Below are positions 25,130 to 33,988 of a stretch of 64,000 bases of DNA, one piece after another; positions within the stretch are counted from its first letter, which is position 1; each line of letters starts with the position of its first letter. This stretch comes from Skermanella sp. TT6 (GTDB taxonomy: Bacteria > Pseudomonadota > Alphaproteobacteria > Azospirillales > Azospirillaceae), in contig NZ_CP067421.1 of assembly GCF_016653635.2 (NCBI RefSeq), positions 310,001 to 374,000 on the forward strand. The letters are read 5' to 3'. A model generated the notes under the pieces. That model had not been told where the DNA came from. It searched no databases and saw only the letters and a program-made list of their open reading frames with translations. Made by a program: the position numbers and the translations under genes.

Positions 25130-25858
25130 TCAGCTCCCCCGCTTGGTCCAGGAATAGTTCACGACGTAGATGCCCGCCGGGTTGCTCTGCACTTCCGACG
25201 CCGTGCGCGGCGGCGTCACGACGAACGTCACGGTGGCCTGCCACGGCTCGTGGCTGATGACGGTGCCGTCGCGGGCCGAGACGGTCTCGGTCCATTCCAG
25301 CCGCCAGGTCTTGCGGCCTTCCTGATCGCCGTCGCTGACCGGCAGCGCCGACTGGTTGGAGACGGCGACGGTTTCCTTGCGCGCCCGCTCGAAGGGATCG
25401 GCGGCGCGGTACATCTCGCCCAGCGCCTGCGCCGCGGCGCTCTGCTTGGCCGTCATGGCGTAGGCGTCGAGGATGAGGGCCTTCAGCGCCTTCACGTCGG
25501 TATAGACGGTGCGGACGTTGCGCACCCAGCGCTTCAGGTCGGCGGCCACCTGCGCGTGGTCGGGGTTCTCGGCTTTCTCGACCGAGCGCACCGCCACCAC
25601 GTCGCCGAGACCGTCGCGCACGACCACGAACGGCACCACCTTGCTCTGGATGCCCTGATAGACGTTGCCGAGCATGGAGGCGGACCCCACGAGCAGCGTC
25701 AGGACGAACATGCGCTTCCAGGTCCGCTCGCGGGCGATGGCGTCCCCGATCCGCTCGTCCCATTCCTGACGGCCGCGCTTGTAGATCTCGGTCAGCGGAT
25801 CGCCGGATGCGAGGGTGACCGGCTCCTCCCGCCCGGTCTTGCGGAACATGACGTTCAT
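25130..25858 (-). CDS. trbF: TrbF/VirB8-family inner membrane protein
   Basis: 242 residues from ATG 25858 (ATGA overlap with the trbL stop). One membrane segment (MFVLTLLVGSASMLGNVY, ~50-68) is followed by a periplasmic VirB8 domain (VVRDGLGDVVAV; LKRWVRNVRTVYTDVKAL; WRLEWTETV; PAGIYVVNYSW). VirB8 proteins connect the ATPases with the periplasmic channel. Confidence 0.93.
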   Translation of the reverse strand: MNVMFRKTGREEPVTLASGDPLTEIYKRGRQEWDERIGDAIARERTWKRMFVLTLLVGSASMLGNVYQGIQSKVVPFVVVRDGLGDVVAVRSVEKAENPDHAQVAADLKRWVRNVRTVYTDVKALKALILDAYAMTAKQSAAAQALGEMYRAADPFERARKETVAVSNQSALPVSDGDQEGRKTWRLEWTETVSARDGTVISHEPWQATVTFVVTPPRTASEVQSNPAGIYVVNYSWTKRGS

Positions 25859-28209
25859 GGCGTGCCGCCTTTCTTCGTAGCAGAAGCTTGGGTCTTCATG
25901 TCCTCGGCCATGCGCCAGGAGGCGTGGCCGAAGCGGTTGCGGCCGACCATGCGCTGGCCGACATCGTGGGCGGCGGCGGTGCCGAGATTGCGCGCCATCA
26001 GGCCGGTGGTCATGGCGGCGCGCTGGGCGAAGCTGGGCGACTGTCCGCCGGTCTGGCCGCGCTGCGCGATCTGTGCCTGGGACAGCTGATAGGCGGCCTT
26101 GGCGGCCATCCCCGAGCCCGCCAGCCCGGCGGCCACCGCGCCGGCGGCCGCGGCCACCGTGGCGGCGGTGTGCCCCAGATGCCCGCTGGAATAGGTCGAC
26201 ACGCCCATGATCATGTCCTGCGCCCGCTGGGGCAGGATCTCGGCCAGCCGCCACATGACAATCGGCGCGCCGAGCAGGATGCCGATGGTGGTCCAGTTCA
26301 TCGCCCCGGCGGTGGCGACCGTGGTCGCCCAGCCCGTGATGATGCCCTGCGCCAGTCCGACGATCAGCTGGAGGACGAAGCGTTTTGCGCCGACCGAGAT
26401 GGCGTAACGGAACTGCGCGATGGCGTAGTCGCGCGTGAAGGCCGAGCCGCCGAAGCCCATCATGATGATGCCCGCGTAGGCGACGAAGGCCGACTCCACC
26501 AGCACCTCGATCAGCTTGGCCGCGATGATGGCGTAGATGCAGATGTTGATGATGCCCGCCAGCACGAGCAGCGTGGACAGGCCCGGATTGGTGATGGTGA
26601 TGCCGTTCCAGATGATCTGCCCCATGTTCAGGCCCGAGGCGAAGATGTCGGAGGGCGACAAGTTGGTCATGCCGCCGCCGGCGGTGCTGGCCCGGTTGGC
26701 CGCCTCGCCGAAGCTCGCCACGATGGCCAGCACGAAATCCGCCGAGTTGATCAGCAGCCAGTAGAAGAAGCCGATGGTCACGACCTGCATGACGGCGATT
26801 TCCAGCAGGTCGGCGAAGTCGACCCGGCGGGCGAGCGCGCGGCCGACCACCCAGGCGACCTCGATCCCGGCGAGGACGGCAAACAGGTCGAGCGCCAGCC
26901 CCTGCAGCGTGGTGCGCCACAGGCTCGCCTGCCCGGTGAAGGTCTCGACGATACCGTTCAGCACGCCCGGCCCGAGTGGGGTGGCCTGCGACAGCACGAC
27001 CGCGTTGGAAATGTTCGTCAGGACCGTGGAGGGCGGCGCGGGGGCTGGCGGTGCGGGCGGCTGGACGGGCGGCGAATAGACGACCTGCGGCGTGCCGGGA
27101 GATGGAGCGGTCGGCATGTCAGGGATAGGCGGCAGGGCGGGAGGCATGGCCACCGTACCAGGATCGGGCTGCGGCGGCAGGGGTGCTGCCGGATCACCCG
27201 CGACCGGCACGCCGGGCGTGATCGGAACGCCAGGAGTGGATGGCGGCGCGACGATCGGCGTCGTCAGGTCGCCCGCCCCAGCATCGGCCACCGTGACGGT
27301 GTTGTTCCGCACCGTGTTGTCGTGGCTGGCGATCGCGCCCGACCAGAACACGTTGCGGCCATTGCTGACCGTGCCGTTCAGGTCGTTGCCCTCCATGGTG
27401 ATGCCGGTGGCGCTGATGAGCCGCACGTTGCCGTTAATGACGTTGCCCGTCACCGTGCTGTCGCGCGCCTCGTCCCCACCCTTGAACTGCGGCGACATGC
27501 GGTCCCAGCGGGTATCGCGGCTGTCGCCGTACCCGCCGTTGGAGATCTGCACGTCGGCATCGATGTCGAACAGGTTGCCGGTGATCTCGAAGTTATGCGA
27601 TCCGGCCTTGTAGGTGAGGCCGCTGTTCCCCGCCCTGCCCTTCACGGTGTTGTTGGCGATGACCATGTCCTGCACGGACACGTTATCCATCGCCTCCTCT
27701 TTCCACGTACCGTCGAAGAGGTTGCCGAGGATCATGTTGCCCGCGGCGCCCTCCATGAACTTCACGCCGTCGTTTGCGGTGCCGGTGATGCGGTTGCCGA
27801 CGATGGCAACGCCGGTGGCGGGCCGGGTGAACGGGCCGCCGATATGGACCACGTTCAGATCGGCGTCGCCCTTGTAGCTTCCCTGCAGCGTGAAGCCCTG
27901 GACGGTGACGTTGGAAACGCCCCAGGCGCTGACCGTATGACCGTCCGCCGGGCCGACGATGGTGGCCCCGAGCGGGTTTTTCGCCTGAATGGTGATCGGC
28001 GCGTTCGCGGAGCCGTAGACGCCGGAGAGCGACAAGGTGCCGCGATAGGTGCCGTCATTGACGATGATCTTATCACCGGCTTGGGCGCGGCTTACCGCGG
28101 CCTGCAGCGGCTTGATGGTGCCGCCCGCGTCCGGCGAGACGGTGATGGTTTCCGCGCCTGCGGATGCTGGCCAGAGCAGCAGCGCGAGGGCGAGGACGAG
28201 GCGGCGCAT
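25855..28209 (-). CDS. trbL: TrbL/VirB6-family channel protein fused to an N-terminal secreted beta-helix domain
   Basis: 784 residues. A signal peptide (~1-19, ending ASAGA) is followed by a right-handed parallel beta-helix region (~20-310) with repeated rungs such as GVAIVGNRITGTANDGVKF, MILGNLFDG, DMVIANNTVKGRAGNSG, NFEITGNLFD, STVTGNVINGN and NTVRNNTVTV. A Pro-rich linker (~316-393) leads to a TrbL membrane domain (~395-700; e.g. LIEVLVESAFVAYAGIIMMG) and an Ala/Gln-rich cytosolic tail. TrbL proteins are normally ~400-500 residues and lack the N-terminal part. The beta-helix should lie in the periplasm. Its role (stalk, peptidoglycan or partner contact) is not known. No frameshift or internal stop separates the two halves. 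Confidence 0.92.
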   Translation of the reverse strand: MRRLVLALALLLWPASAGAETITVSPDAGGTIKPLQAAVSRAQAGDKIIVNDGTYRGTLSLSGVYGSANAPITIQAKNPLGATIVGPADGHTVSAWGVSNVTVQGFTLQGSYKGDADLNVVHIGGPFTRPATGVAIVGNRITGTANDGVKFMEGAAGNMILGNLFDGTWKEEAMDNVSVQDMVIANNTVKGRAGNSGLTYKAGSHNFEITGNLFDIDADVQISNGGYGDSRDTRWDRMSPQFKGGDEARDSTVTGNVINGNVRLISATGITMEGNDLNGTVSNGRNVFWSGAIASHDNTVRNNTVTVADAGAGDLTTPIVAPPSTPGVPITPGVPVAGDPAAPLPPQPDPGTVAMPPALPPIPDMPTAPSPGTPQVVYSPPVQPPAPPAPAPPSTVLTNISNAVVLSQATPLGPGVLNGIVETFTGQASLWRTTLQGLALDLFAVLAGIEVAWVVGRALARRVDFADLLEIAVMQVVTIGFFYWLLINSADFVLAIVASFGEAANRASTAGGGMTNLSPSDIFASGLNMGQIIWNGITITNPGLSTLLVLAGIINICIYAIIAAKLIEVLVESAFVAYAGIIMMGFGGSAFTRDYAIAQFRYAISVGAKRFVLQLIVGLAQGIITGWATTVATAGAMNWTTIGILLGAPIVMWRLAEILPQRAQDMIMGVSTYSSGHLGHTAATVAAAAGAVAAGLAGSGMAAKAAYQLSQAQIAQRGQTGGQSPSFAQRAAMTTGLMARNLGTAAAHDVGQRMVGRNRFGHASWRMAEDMKTQASATKKGGTP

Positions 28210-28421
28210 CAGTAGCGCTTCCCCTGATCCATTGGCGGCGGGGGAGCCTCCATGAAGCGGCGCATCGGCTCATCGCTGAGCGGCGAGGAGGTCGTGACCG
28301 AGCATTCGGCGGTGGCCTTCACCGCCTGATAGGTCACCAGCCCGCCGACGGCGAAGCAGAGCATCCCGCCGAACACGAGTTGGAGCAGGTTGACGGTGAC
28401 GGTGTGCATGTGGGTCTGCAT
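28209..28421 (-). CDS. trbK: Small membrane protein at the trbK position
   Basis: 70 residues with one hydrophobic segment (LLQLVFGGMLCFAVGGLVTY) and a short periplasmic or cytosolic tail ending APPPPMDQGKRY. The position between trbJ and trbL is that of trbK, the entry-exclusion gene of IncP and Ti plasmids, but no canonical lipobox is present. The last 12 residues nearly match those of TrbJ (APPPPMTGGKRY), which is unusual. The symbol is by position only. Confidence 0.68.
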   Translation of the reverse strand: MQTHMHTVTVNLLQLVFGGMLCFAVGGLVTYQAVKATAECSVTTSSPLSDEPMRRFMEAPPPPMDQGKRY

Positions 28422-28425
28422 GGCG

Positions 28426-29163
28426 TCAGTACCTCTTTCCGCCGGTCATGGGCGGCGGCGGCGCGGACAGGAAGTTGATAGTGGCCTGATCGGCCTCGGC
28501 GTGACGGGCAGCGTCGGCGTTCATGTAGGCAGCGATCGCCTGCCCCTGGCTCATCATGGTCTGGTGCAGCTGCATGGTCTGGCTGATCTGCACCGAGGCC
28601 ATCTCGTTGGCGGCCTGCAGCACTTGCATCTGGCCGGTCGCCGAGCCGGACTGAGCCTGGATGGCCGACACTAGCGCCGCGTCGGACTGCATCTGGTTCT
28701 GCGCCATGCCGAAGGAGAGCTGCATTGCGGTGACGTTCTGCCCCGCCATCTGCGACCAAGCATTGTACTTGTTCACGATGTCGGACAGCCCCAGCACCTG
28801 GCTGGCCGCGGCGTCGAACTGCGCCAGCTTGGCCGTAATGCCGCCCGCGTTCCCGGCAAGCAACGCGCCGATATTGGCGAGGTTCTTGATCTGCTGGATG
28901 TCGTTCGTGACCATGCTCCAGAGCTGCTGCGGCAGCGCCACGGTGTTCTGGATCATGTTCAGGTACTGCAGGATCTGTGTGCGGTACTGCTGGAGCTGCA
29001 CACCGACCGAATAGACCTGCTGGGCGTATTCCATCAGCTGGTGCCAGATGGTCGAGCAGTTGGTGCAGACCACCGCGATGGCATGGGCGGGCATCGGGAC
29101 CGCCGAGGCCAGCGCCAGCGCGGATGCACCGCGCAGCAGGTCACGCCGGGAGATAGCGGGCAT
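28426..29163 (-). CDS. trbJ: TrbJ/VirB5-like periplasmic protein with twin-arginine signal
   Basis: 245 residues from ATG 29163, chosen for AGAAAGGAG upstream. The N-terminus MPAISRRDLLRGASALALAS ends PAHA and has the SRRxLL pattern of a Tat signal. The mature part is helical and Gln-rich (LMEYAQQVYSVGVQLQQYRT; MIQNTVALPQQLWSMV), typical of TrbJ, and begins with a CTNC pair. The C-terminus reads APPPPMTGGKRY. TrbJ is a minor, VirB5-like component of the mating apparatus. The start overlaps the trbE end by 23 bp. Confidence 0.87.
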   Translation of the reverse strand: MPAISRRDLLRGASALALASAVPMPAHAIAVVCTNCSTIWHQLMEYAQQVYSVGVQLQQYRTQILQYLNMIQNTVALPQQLWSMVTNDIQQIKNLANIGALLAGNAGGITAKLAQFDAAASQVLGLSDIVNKYNAWSQMAGQNVTAMQLSFGMAQNQMQSDAALVSAIQAQSGSATGQMQVLQAANEMASVQISQTMQLHQTMMSQGQAIAAYMNADAARHAEADQATINFLSAPPPPMTGGKRY

Positions 29164-31603
29164 AATCCACTCCTTTCTGGTCGAGAAAGCGCCGGACCCA
29201 TGCCTCGCCGTGAGTGGCCACCAGCTCGCGCACGGTCTTGGCGTCCGCCTCCGAGGTCGCCCCGGCAAAGGCGAGCGCCAGCGGGCCGAGGGCGAGGTCA
29301 ACCAAACGACAGCCTTCCGGGGTGACGACGTAGTATTCGCGCTTGGGAACGGCGGTGCGAATGATCTCGATCTGGTTGTCGTTCAGCCCCATCGCCCGGT
29401 AGAGGTCGTTCGGACCGGGCGTCTCCGGCGTGCCGCGTTTCAGCGCCTCGTCGTTGGGCAGGTAAATCTTGGTTGGGCAGGACTCCACCAGCACGTCGAG
29501 CAGCCCGGACCGGGACGCGTCGGACAGGCTCTGCGTCGCCATCACGACGGCGCAGTTCCGGGAACGCAGCAGCTTCAGCCAGGCGCGTAGCTTCTCGCGC
29601 CAGACCGGGTTGCCAAGCGCCACCCACGCCTCGTCGAGAAACAGCATGGCCGGGCGGCCGTCCAGCCCCCGCTCGAAGCGGCGGAACAGGTAGAGCAGCA
29701 CCGGCAGGTAGGCCTTCTCCTTCAGGCCCATCAGGTCGATAGTCTCGAACACGTTGAAGTGGCCGGTGATGATGGCGTCGGCGCGGGCGTCCAGCATGTA
29801 TCCGGCCGCCCCCTCCAGCGTGTAGTAGCGAAGCGCGTCCGCCACGGACGCATCCTGCACCAGCACGAGAAAGTCGCTCATCGAGCGGAAAGGCTGGCGG
29901 GCGAGTCGCTCCAGCGCCGTGTGGGTTTCCTGCCGCTGGTGGGGCGTGAAGGAAGCTTCGGTCTGAAGCTGGTAGCAGGTCTCCAGCCATTCCTCCGCCC
30001 AGGCCCGGTCGTTCTCGCTCTCCAGCACGCCGAGCGGGCAGAGCGCCGGCGTGTCATCCCCGCCGATCTCGAAATGCCGGCCGCCGCAGGCCTGCACGGT
30101 GGCGAGCAGGCCGCGCTTGTAGTCGAACGCGGTGATCTGCATGCCGGGATAGCGCAGCGCCTGCATGGCCACGGTGGCGAGCAGGGTGGACTTGCCCCGG
30201 CCGATCGGGCCGAACACCAGCCCGTGGCCGACATCGCCGACATGGAAGTTCAGGCGGAACGGGATCGCGCCCACGGTCGCGGCGTGCATCAGCGGCGGGG
30301 CGGGCTGGGGATAGAGCGGACACGGATTGGTGGCCGATCCGGTCCAGATGCCGGACAGCGGCCAGAGATCGGCGAGGTTGGCGGTGTGGATCAGCGGACG
30401 GCGCACGTTGCAGAAGGTCTCGCCCGGCAGGGAGCCGAGCCAAGCGTCCATCGTGTTCGTCGTCTCGATGCGGGCGGCAAAGCCGCAATCGGCGACGTGG
30501 CGCACCACTATCCGCGCCCAGAGCTGCACGGTCTCCAGATCCTCGTGACGCAGCACGATGACGGCGGTGTACCAGCCGTAGCGCACCGTGCCGGACTCCG
30601 CGAGCGACAGCGCCGCTTCCGCCTCGTCGCGCATGGAGACCGCGTGCTGGTTCCTGGACGGGGCGGCCTTCTGGCCCGTCACGGCGGCCAGCAGGGAGGT
30701 GGTCTTCTGCCCCCACTTGCGCTTGAAGCGCCCGATCTCGCGCAAGGCGTCGGGGCCGTCGAGATAGAGCATCCGCTGGCTGAAGCGGTAGGGGATCGGT
30801 AGCGTGGAGAGCCGGGCGAGGATATTAGGAAAATGCTCGCCCGGAAACCCGTCGATTGCCACGCAGCAGAGATAATCGCCGCCGATGATGGGCGTCTCGC
30901 CGGTGTGGACCTCCTGCCCGCCGATCAGGCTGTCGAGGTAGCAGCCCGAGGCGGGAAGCATCAGCGCGTCGGGCTTTCCCGTGACGCAGTAATGCAGGTA
31001 GTTGACCAGTTCGTCCTGCATCGCCTCGCGCCCGGAGGCGTCGCGCACCCGGTAGGACTGCATGCGGCGCAGGCCGACCAGCGCGCCGATCTGGTCCTCG
31101 ATCCGGTGCAGGTGGCGCTGCACGCCGTCATGCAGGCGGGCGAAGGTGGTGGGACGCTTGGTGGTCCGGTCGCTGTAGAAGATATCGGTCAGCTTGGCGA
31201 CCTGCTCCAGCGGCGGTGTGTAGGAGATCACCAGCACTCGCTCATTCTCGAAGTGCTCGCCCTCTGCCTCGAAATGGCGGCGGCGCTCCTCGTCCACCGC
31301 AGCGGACACCGGATCGGGAAAGGCCGAGGCATGGCGGGGCGGGTACTGGCTGGACGGGATGCTGGCGACGTCCGCCCAGGACCCCCAGCCGGTACCGAAG
31401 CCGAGCGACGCCTCGTTGACCCGGGAGCTGATGTAGGCCTGCATCTCGTCGCTGGCCGAGGCGGCATCGGGTGGGCGGAAATAGAAGCCCGCCAGCAGCG
31501 ATCCCCGCTTGGTCAGCACCAGACCGGAGTCCGCCAGCATGCCCCAGGGCAGCAGGTCGGACAGGCCGATGGTCTGGTCGCGTGTCACCTTGAGCGGCCA
31601 CAT
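29141..31603 (-). CDS. trbE: TrbE/VirB4-family ATPase
   Basis: 820 residues. The N-terminal VirB4 domain includes LLPWGMLADSGLVLTKRGSL; the C-terminal ATPase has Walker A GLVFGPIGRGKSTLLATVAM (~445-465) and Walker B PAMLFLDEAWVALG, followed by VVMATQSLSD. VirB4 proteins power assembly of the pilus and channel. Typical length for TrbE. Gene order trbD-trbE-trbJ fits. Confidence 0.95.
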   Translation of the reverse strand: MWPLKVTRDQTIGLSDLLPWGMLADSGLVLTKRGSLLAGFYFRPPDAASASDEMQAYISSRVNEASLGFGTGWGSWADVASIPSSQYPPRHASAFPDPVSAAVDEERRRHFEAEGEHFENERVLVISYTPPLEQVAKLTDIFYSDRTTKRPTTFARLHDGVQRHLHRIEDQIGALVGLRRMQSYRVRDASGREAMQDELVNYLHYCVTGKPDALMLPASGCYLDSLIGGQEVHTGETPIIGGDYLCCVAIDGFPGEHFPNILARLSTLPIPYRFSQRMLYLDGPDALREIGRFKRKWGQKTTSLLAAVTGQKAAPSRNQHAVSMRDEAEAALSLAESGTVRYGWYTAVIVLRHEDLETVQLWARIVVRHVADCGFAARIETTNTMDAWLGSLPGETFCNVRRPLIHTANLADLWPLSGIWTGSATNPCPLYPQPAPPLMHAATVGAIPFRLNFHVGDVGHGLVFGPIGRGKSTLLATVAMQALRYPGMQITAFDYKRGLLATVQACGGRHFEIGGDDTPALCPLGVLESENDRAWAEEWLETCYQLQTEASFTPHQRQETHTALERLARQPFRSMSDFLVLVQDASVADALRYYTLEGAAGYMLDARADAIITGHFNVFETIDLMGLKEKAYLPVLLYLFRRFERGLDGRPAMLFLDEAWVALGNPVWREKLRAWLKLLRSRNCAVVMATQSLSDASRSGLLDVLVESCPTKIYLPNDEALKRGTPETPGPNDLYRAMGLNDNQIEIIRTAVPKREYYVVTPEGCRLVDLALGPLALAFAGATSEADAKTVRELVATHGEAWVRRFLDQKGVDYARYLPA

Positions 31604-31606
31604 GGC

Positions 31607-31894
31607 TCACCGCCCCCCGAACGCGGAGGGCCGCGCCGGATAGTAGGGTCGGTAGATCAGGTAGCGGCGGTACACGTCGAACATCTGCGGATCGCGCTTC
31701 GCCATCGCCTGCACGACGGCGAGGCCGGCGGTGAGGCACAGCAGGCCGATGGCCGCGCAGAGGACGGAGACGAACTGCCAGCCGAAGGCCAGCAGGCCAA
31801 AGCCGGAGCCGACCACCAGCCCAGTTGGGATGCGCTCGCCGCCCGCGACCAGCAGCGGGCGCACCAGCGCTTGGTTGAGACGGATGGTGTTCAC
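31607..31894 (-). CDS. trbD: TrbD/VirB3-family inner membrane protein
   Basis: 95 residues from GTG 31894, which overlaps the trbC stop as GTGA. The N-terminus NTIRLNQALVRPLLVAGGER, two hydrophobic segments (~25-60) and the end DVYRRYLIYRPYYPARPS are typical of TrbD. It works with TrbE in the inner membrane. Confidence 0.9.
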   Translation of the reverse strand: MNTIRLNQALVRPLLVAGGERIPTGLVVGSGFGLLAFGWQFVSVLCAAIGLLCLTAGLAVVQAMAKRDPQMFDVYRRYLIYRPYYPARPSAFGGR

Positions 31895-32196
31895 AGCACC
31901 GCCCCCGTCACGCCGATCGTGGTCAGGAAGGTCACGACGCCACCCACGATGCAGGCACCGATGATGACGCGGGCGATCGTCTGGAGCATGCCTTCGAGCT
32001 GGCCGCCGGCGATCCACAGGCCGACACCGCCGATCACACCGATCACGATCAGGATGCCCGCGATCTCTCCGCGCAACGAAGTAGAGAAGGTATTCAGGCC
32101 GGTCGAATAGGGCATGCCGCCGCCCGCCGTCACGGCGGCGTGGGCGGCTTGGGCGAAGAGCAGGACGGCGAGAGCGACAGGGGCGGTGCGCTTCAT
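31891..32196 (-). CDS. trbC: TrbC/VirB2-family conjugative pilin precursor
   Basis: 101 residues. A long signal region (MKRTAPVALAVLLFAQAAHA) precedes the pilin with two hydrophobic helices (IAGILIVIGVIGGVGLWIAG; IIGACIVGGVVTFLTTIGV). TrbC pilins are trimmed at both ends and cyclised by TraF, whose gene is in the same operon. Start overlaps trbB stop by 4 bp. Confidence 0.93.
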   Translation of the reverse strand: MKRTAPVALAVLLFAQAAHAAVTAGGGMPYSTGLNTFSTSLRGEIAGILIVIGVIGGVGLWIAGGQLEGMLQTIARVIIGACIVGGVVTFLTTIGVTGAVL

Positions 32197-33185
32197 GGGA
32201 AAGGCTCCTCTTGGTCAAGGTCGGAGAGGGGGCGCAGCACGTAGTCGGAGTCGTCGAAGCCCTCGACGGAGACGAGCTGCGAGACGCGGCGGGTGCCATC
32301 CGGGCAGCGCTCGACGCACAGGATCAGGTGGACGGCCTCTCCGATCAGGCGCTGCATGGGGGCGGTGGTGGCGAGGGAGACGAGGATTTCCAAGCGGGTC
32401 AGGGCCGCCCGGGGATGGCTGATGTCGGAGTGGACGGTGCACAATCCGCCGGGATGGCCGGTGTTCCACGCCATCAGCAGGTCGAAGGCCTCCGCGCCGC
32501 GCACCTCCCCGACGATGATCCGGTCGGGAAACAGTCGCAGGGCGGCGCGCAGGAGCTGGCGGATAGTGACGGTTTCGGTGGCGCGCATGAACACGGCGTT
32601 GCGGGCAGAGCACTGCAGCTCCCGGGTGTCCTCGATGCCGATGATGCGATGGGCGGGCGTCAGCTCGTCGATGGCGGCGAGGATGGCGTTGCCCAGCGTC
32701 GTCTTGCCCGATCCAGTGGAGCCGCAGACCAGGAGATTGCGGCGCTGGCAGATCGCCTTCTCGATCAAGCGGCGCTGACGGCGGGTCATCAGCCCGCGCT
32801 CGACGTACTGGCCAAGGGTGAACACGGCGCTGGCCTTCTTGCGGATGGCGAAGATGGGACGCGTCACCACGGGCGGGATGATCCCCTCGAAGCGCGACCC
32901 ATCGATCAGCAGCTCGCCCTCGACGATGGGACTCTGCCTAGTGACGACGGTGTTGAGGGTGCGGGCGGTGGCCGCGATCAGCGCTTCGGCCTCGTGGGCC
33001 GCCATCGCGCCGACGGGGGCGCTGTCCTGGCCGAGCCGCGTCACCCAGAGCGTGCCGTCGTCGTTCAGCACGATGTCGGTCACGTCCGCCGCCAGCAGGA
33101 GCGGACCGACCGTCTCGCCCAGCAGGCGCGTCACGACCTCGACCTGCCGGGCCTGAACCGTCTGGATACCACCGGAAAAGCTCAT
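32193..33185 (-). CDS. trbB: TrbB/VirB11-family ATPase
   Basis: 330 residues from ATG 33185 with GGAG upstream. Walker A LVCGSTGSGKTTLGNAIL, the Asp box IIGIEDTRELQ, Walker B FPDRIIVGEVRGAEAFDLLM and the His box NTGHPGGLCTVHSD identify a secretion ATPase of the VirB11 class. It is the first gene of the trb operon; a pair of AGTAAAATTACT repeats lies upstream. Confidence 0.95.
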   Translation of the reverse strand: MSFSGGIQTVQARQVEVVTRLLGETVGPLLLAADVTDIVLNDDGTLWVTRLGQDSAPVGAMAAHEAEALIAATARTLNTVVTRQSPIVEGELLIDGSRFEGIIPPVVTRPIFAIRKKASAVFTLGQYVERGLMTRRQRRLIEKAICQRRNLLVCGSTGSGKTTLGNAILAAIDELTPAHRIIGIEDTRELQCSARNAVFMRATETVTIRQLLRAALRLFPDRIIVGEVRGAEAFDLLMAWNTGHPGGLCTVHSDISHPRAALTRLEILVSLATTAPMQRLIGEAVHLILCVERCPDGTRRVSQLVSVEGFDDSDYVLRPLSDLDQEEPFP

Positions 33186-33203
33186 GCCACCGGCTCCATT
33201 TTG

Positions 33204-33289
33204 TAGTAAAATTACTAGCACCAGTGCGGCGTTCTGCCGGCTGGTTCGGAGTTGTTGATCATTGCTTTAGGTGCTAGTAAAATTACTGA
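33204..33289. promoter_or_regulatory. Repeated AT-rich operator candidates in front of trbB
   Basis: TAGTAAAATTACTAG at 33204-33218 and CTAGTAAAATTACTGA at 33274-33289 share a 13-base core with AGTAA/TTACT arms and an AA centre. They are 71 bp apart, close to seven helical turns, directly upstream of the trb operon. They look like paired binding sites for a transfer regulator. The regulator is not identified; the AT-rich gene at 33446 is a candidate. Confidence 0.5.
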
Positions 33290-33445
33290 CGAGATTAACA
33301 CCAGCTTGGGACCCACATCAATTAGCCCACAAGGAGCAGAGACAGTCCTCGATAGAGGAGAAAACGAACACAAAATGTCATAGAATCATTGCTAAGCGAC
33401 GGGATTTGCGGCAAACCTTCGGCAATCCGGCTCTATGGGGATTTT

Positions 33446-33988
33446 ATGCCGAGGAAGCGCCACCCATCTGTCTTCACGACCTCAATATCGGGGATCCCTG
33501 AAGAATTGTGGATTTTCTACAAAAATCAGGTAATAAGATATAGAACCTTGTATGATCCCAAATACACTATGCGCAAAGCTGTAGAAGAAGCAATCGATGT
33601 GTTTTGGAGTTCTTTTTGTCACCAAGAACAGGATCTGGTATGGGTATTTCCTAGCCATGGTAAATCGATACCAATTCAAGTTGATGTCGAAACAAGAGAC
33701 ATACTTAAGAATTTTAGTTTAAAAACTGGTTATAAGAAAAATGTATTATTTATGTCTTCTATATGTTGGCACATGCGTATTTTGATCGTTGCCATGGCTG
33801 ATGAAAGCGAGGGGTCTGCTGCGGCTGAAAAAAATGGAGCAAAGCAAAAATCTGCTCCAGGCTCTTCTAATGAAAAGAAAAATTGTGAGTTGGAAACATT
33901 GAGTAGATTAATTGGAAATAATACAGGAAGAGTTTTTCTGATTGCTGAAAACCCGAAAGATGACAAGCCTTTCCAACAGATAGCTTGA
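33446..33988 (+). CDS. AT-rich unrecognised protein, possible DNA-binding regulator
   Basis: 180 residues from ATG 33446, chosen for GGGGA 5 bp upstream; the frame is open 19 codons further. The base composition is clearly more AT-rich than its neighbours, suggesting separate origin. Residues around 85-120 (KSIPIQVDVETRDILKNFSL, then a helical LFMSSICWHM) could form a ribbon-helix-helix-like fold, and an earlier similar strand-helix is SVFTTSISGIPEELW. It is divergent from trbB across the repeated sites. Function unknown; the regulator idea is inference. Confidence 0.6.
   Translation: MPRKRHPSVFTTSISGIPEELWIFYKNQVIRYRTLYDPKYTMRKAVEEAIDVFWSSFCHQEQDLVWVFPSHGKSIPIQVDVETRDILKNFSLKTGYKKNVLFMSSICWHMRILIVAMADESEGSAAAEKNGAKQKSAPGSSNEKKNCELETLSRLIGNNTGRVFLIAENPKDDKPFQQIA

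Noticed and set aside
25888-28215. 775-codon open frame on the plus strand opposite trbL
   Set aside because: It mirrors the GC-rich codon bias of the trbL fusion gene. Its text is rich in Arg/Gly/His/Asp without folded-protein patterns, while the minus strand shows clear TrbL and beta-helix features.
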